Below are positions 22,803-25,461 of a stretch of DNA of 25,461 nt, piece after piece (position 1 is the first letter of the stretch; the number at the start of each line of letters is the position of its first letter). The notes under the pieces are model-generated. The model had not been told where the DNA came from. It saw nothing but the letters and a program-made list of their open reading frames with translations, and ran no database searches. The stretch comes from an uncultured Microbacteriaceae bacterium (GTDB lineage: Bacteria > Actinomycetota > Actinomycetes > Actinomycetales > Microbacteriaceae). A program made the translations under genes and the position numbers. The stretch lies in assembly GCA_946481135.1 (NCBI GenBank), contig CAMLMQ010000020.1:1-25461 (forward strand). Reading direction: 5' to 3'.

Positions 22803-23642
22803 CCGCGTCCCCAGCACCTGCCACAGGTTGAGCGCACCCGGACCGAGCACGACGATGAAGAGCACCGGGAGGATGCAGAACAGCAGCGGGAAGAGGATCT
22901 TGACCGGCACCTTCATCGCCGCCTCCTCCGCGCGCTGACGGCGCTTCGCCCTCAGCTCGGCCGCCTGCGTGCGCACGACGTGGGCGATCGAGACGCCGTA
23001 CTGGTCGGCCTGCATGATCGCGCGGGCGAACCTCCGCAGGTCGGCGACGTCGGTGCGTGCGGCGAGCGCGAGCCACGCCTCCTTGCGCGAGAAGCCCACG
23101 CGCATGTCCTGGATGGTGCGCGCGAGCTCCTCGGCGAGCGGACCGCTGCCGTGCTGCGCCGTGCGCGCGATCGCGGTCTCGAGCCCGAGACCGGCCTCGA
23201 TCGCGATCGTCACCTGGTCGAGCGCGTCGGGCAGCTCGGAACGGATGCGGGCCTGACGCTCGCGGGCGCGCGACGCGACGAGCACGTCGGGCGCGACGTA
23301 CGCGACGACGATCGCGAGGAGGGCGACGGCGATGCGCCACCACGCGGGCGCGGCGGCGACGAGCAGCGTGCCTGCGGCGAGGGCGGTGAGCGTCGCGATC
23401 AGTTTCGCGCGCAGCACGCGGTGCACCGTCCAGCGCGGCAGCAGCCCGGCGAGCTGGAGGTCGCGGTCGAGGCGGGCGACGACCGTCGGCGGGGCGAGGA
23501 ACCGCAGCGGGGACGGGGCCTCCGTGGATCCCGTCCCGGGCGCGCGTTCGACCGCGGGCACCCGGGCGGGCACGAGGGCGAACACGGCGACCGGAACCGC
23601 GGCGGCGAACAGCAGCGCGGCGAGGATGGCGAGAGGGGGCAT
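22800..23642 (-). CDS. tadC: Type II secretion system F family protein, TadC-like
   Basis: A 280-residue inner-membrane platform protein of a Tad (tight adherence) apparatus. There is one N-terminal transmembrane helix (about 3-24), a pair around 80-118, and a C-terminal one (about 248-270). The T2SSF domain lies between (about 128-262), with the family motif ELPDALDQVTIAIEAGLGLE and ADQYGVSIAHVVRTQA. Start ATG at 23642 has GGAGGAG at 5-nt spacing. It follows tadB by 11 nt. It is the last gene of the operon in this direction, since the next gene is convergent; pilin and TadE/F genes are not adjacent. Confidence 0.9.
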   Translation of the reverse strand: MPPLAILAALLFAAAVPVAVFALVPARVPAVERAPGTGSTEAPSPLRFLAPPTVVARLDRDLQLAGLLPRWTVHRVLRAKLIATLTALAAGTLLVAAAPAWWRIAVALLAIVVAYVAPDVLVASRARERQARIRSELPDALDQVTIAIEAGLGLETAIARTAQHGSGPLAEELARTIQDMRVGFSRKEAWLALAARTDVADLRRFARAIMQADQYGVSIAHVVRTQAAELRAKRRQRAEEAAMKVPVKILFPLLFCILPVLFIVVLGPGALNLWQVLGTR

Positions 23643-23653
23643 CCGGACTCCTC

Positions 23654-24547
23654 CTAGAACTCGACGCGGACGACGGAGCGCAACCAGACGACGCCGACCG
23701 CGAAGAGCAGCAGCCCGATCGCGATGAGGCCCCAGCCGAGCGGCGTCGTGAGGAACACCGTCAGGTACCCGGGCGAGACGACGGCGAGCGCGAGGCCGAT
23801 CACGATCGGCAGGGCGATGAGCACGTTCGCCGAGATGCGGCCCTCGGCGCTGAGCGTCGCCACCTGTCGGCGCACCTGGGCGCGGTCGCGGATCGTGTCG
23901 CCCACGTGGTCGAGCACCTCGGCGAGGTTGCCCCCGACCTCGCGATGGATGGCGACCGCCTGCGCCACCCAGGCGAGGTCGTCGGAGCGCATCCTCTCGG
24001 CCGACAGCGCGAGGGCGTCGCCGAGGTCACGCCCGAGGCGGTGCTGGTTGAGCACGCGGGCGAACTCCTCGGCTGTCGGAGACTCGGCCTCCTGGGCGAC
24101 GGCGTCGAGCGCCCGCGGGAGGCTGTGTCCGGCGCGCAGGGCGCTCGCGACGAGCCCCAGCGAATCGTCGAGCTGCCCCGCGAACGCCGTGCGTCGTCGG
24201 GCCACGCGACGCCCCAGGAGCGCTCGCGCGCCGAGCACGACGAACACCGCGAGCAGCAGCGGCAGCACGATCGAGAGCGCCGAGGGGCGCAGCACCGCGA
24301 CCACGACGCCGAGGAGCGCCGCGAGCGCCGCGACGATCACGACGCGCAGCAGCACCGTCGAGGCGGGCGTCGGGATGCCGGCGAGCTCGAGCCGGTCGTC
24401 GAGGTCGGCCCGCCGCACCCCCTCCCCGAGCAACCGGTCGGCGAGGGTGCGCGGCGCGCTGCGCGGCACGAGCACGACCGCGGCGCCGATCGCGAGCGCG
24501 GCGAACACCGCGACGAGTCCGGCGACGAAGAGCGGCGGCACCGTCAC
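23654..24547 (-). CDS. tadB: Type II secretion system F family protein, TadB-like
   Basis: A 297-residue partner of TadC in the Tad inner-membrane platform. Hydrophobic segments lie near residues 6-26, 64-104 (two helices) and 232-290 (two helices), with the T2SSF domain between ([39 protein letters not shown]). Start GTG at 24547 overlaps the TGA of the ATPase gene by 4 nt (GTGA), matching the coupling style used elsewhere in the window. A GTG at 24541 is an equally readable start two codons later. The long open frame upstream of it is a shadow of the ATPase gene. Confidence 0.9.
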   Translation of the reverse strand: MTVPPLFVAGLVAVFAALAIGAAVVLVPRSAPRTLADRLLGEGVRRADLDDRLELAGIPTPASTVLLRVVIVAALAALLGVVVAVLRPSALSIVLPLLLAVFVVLGARALLGRRVARRRTAFAGQLDDSLGLVASALRAGHSLPRALDAVAQEAESPTAEEFARVLNQHRLGRDLGDALALSAERMRSDDLAWVAQAVAIHREVGGNLAEVLDHVGDTIRDRAQVRRQVATLSAEGRISANVLIALPIVIGLALAVVSPGYLTVFLTTPLGWGLIAIGLLLFAVGVVWLRSVVRVEF

Positions 24548-25461
24548 ACCCCCCGCTCGAAGACGCGCGGGTCGAGCGTGATGCCGAGTTCGTCGAGGCG
24601 CTCGGTGAAGCGCGGACGCAGCCCCGTCGCGCGGATCGTGCCGCGGAAGCGCCCCAGGTCGTCGACCCCTGCCGAGAAGTCGAAGGCGAACGCATCCTGC
24701 AGCGTCACCGTGTCGCTTTCCATGCCCACCACCTCGGTCACCTGGGTGACCCGTCGGGTGCCGTCGCGCAGCCGGGTGATGTGGATGACGAGGTCGAGGG
24801 CCGAGGCGAGCTGCTCGCGCACGGCCCGCAAGGGCAGGTCCATCCCCGCCATGAGCGTGAGCGTCTCCAGTCGCGAGATCGCGTCGCGCGGCGAGTTGGC
24901 GTGCACCGTCGAGAGCGACCCGTCGTGACCCGTGTTCATCGCCTGCAGCATGTCGAGGGCTTCGCCCCCGCGGCACTCGCCGACGACGAGCCGGTCGGGG
25001 CGCATCCGCAGGGCGTTGCGCACGAGGTCGCGGATGGTGACCTCCCCGCGCCCCTCGATGTTGGCCGGTCGCGACTCGAGCCGCACGACGTGGGCCTGCT
25101 GCAGCTGCAGCTCGACGGCATCCTCGATCGTGACGACCCGGTCGTCGGCGGGGATGTACGACGACAGCACGTTGAGCAGCGTCGTCTTGCCGGTGCCGGT
25201 GCCGCCCGACACGACGATGTTCAGCCGGCCCTGCACGCACGCGTGCAGCACCTCCGCGAGCTCGGGGCTCAGGGTGCCGAGCTCGATGAGGTCGCGCGTC
25301 TGGAACGGGTCGGCCGCGAACTTCCTGATGGTCAGGGCCGACCCGTTCACCGCCAGCGGCGGGATGATCGCGTTGACGCGCGACCCATCGGGGAGGCGGG
25401 CATCGACGAGGGGAGAGGACTCGTCGATGCGCCGCCCGACTCGGGAGACGATGCGCTCGAT
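24544..25461 (-). CDS. tadA: Tad secretion ATPase TadA/CpaF, partial (5' end beyond window)
   Basis: Hexameric secretion ATPase that powers Tad pilus assembly or substrate transport at the inner membrane. The 305 residues here cover the end of the N-terminal domain ([20 protein letters not shown]) and the whole ATPase core. Walker A is [13 protein letters not shown]; the acidic Asp box [13 protein letters not shown], Walker [20 protein letters not shown] and the His box [18 protein letters not shown] follow. The frame is open to the window edge, so the start lies outside; an internal GTG at 25350 is not the start because the upstream residues are clearly family-like. It is translationally coupled to tadB. 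Confidence 0.94.
   Translation of the reverse strand: MERIVSRVGRRIDESSPLVDARLPDGSRVNAIIPPLAVNGSALTIRKFAADPFQTRDLIELGTLSPELAEVLHACVQGRLNIVVSGGTGTGKTTLLNVLSSYIPADDRVVTIEDAVELQLQQAHVVRLESRPANIEGRGEVTIRDLVRNALRMRPDRLVVGECRGGEALDMLQAMNTGHDGSLSTVHANSPRDAISRLETLTLMAGMDLPLRAVREQLASALDLVIHITRLRDGTRRVTQVTEVVGMESDTVTLQDAFAFDFSAGVDDLGRFRGTIRATGLRPRFTERLDELGITLDPRVFERGV

Overview
The window is a very GC-rich, gene-dense stretch of chromosome from an actinobacterium. The gene set (leuCD next to murA, a MoxR/DUF58/transglutaminase-like operon led by a giant Ig/FN3 surface protein, FHA-plus-helix-turn-helix proteins, many GTG starts, 4-nt GTGA/ATGA overlaps and probable leaderless genes) suggests the family Microbacteriaceae. 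That placement is inference from gene content and style; no rRNA gene is present. I see no mobile element, CRISPR array or tRNA, and no gene-free stretch longer than about 200 bases.

Region 1 (1-3234, minus strand): a leucine biosynthesis operon, leuL-leuC-leuD, followed by murA, which runs off the left edge. A 13-codon leader peptide with a Leu-Leu-Leu run and an 11-bp hairpin over its stop codon lies between the promoter and leuC and looks like an attenuator.

Region 2 (3267-6949): an FHA/winged-helix protein on the minus strand, divergent from a three-gene plus-strand operon encoding a LuxR-type response regulator, a membrane histidine kinase and a second membrane protein that resembles a kinase without its catalytic residues.

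Region 3 (6934-18882, minus strand): one operon of six tightly packed genes. In order of transcription they are a 1839-residue extracellular protein with Ig-like and FN3 repeats, a MoxR AAA+ ATPase, a DUF58 protein, a membrane transglutaminase-like protein whose catalytic triad is replaced, a canonical FHA protein, and an FHA/winged-helix protein paralogous to the one in region 2. Just upstream (19038-20489) is a PknB-like membrane Ser/Thr kinase, which could supply the phosphothreonine read by the FHA domains. Regions 2 and 3 together look like a cell-surface sensing or assembly system: exported fibre-like protein, AAA+ chaperone with DUF58, kinase, FHA readers and DNA-binding FHA effectors.

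Region 4 (20518-22790): a TerC-family metal transporter preceded by a yybP-ykoY-type manganese riboswitch, then a LOG-family phosphoribohydrolase divergent from a small 2TM-domain protein. Region 5 (22800-25461, minus strand): tadC, tadB and the 3' part of tadA/cpaF of a Tad-type secretion/pilus system, with no pilin gene after tadC.
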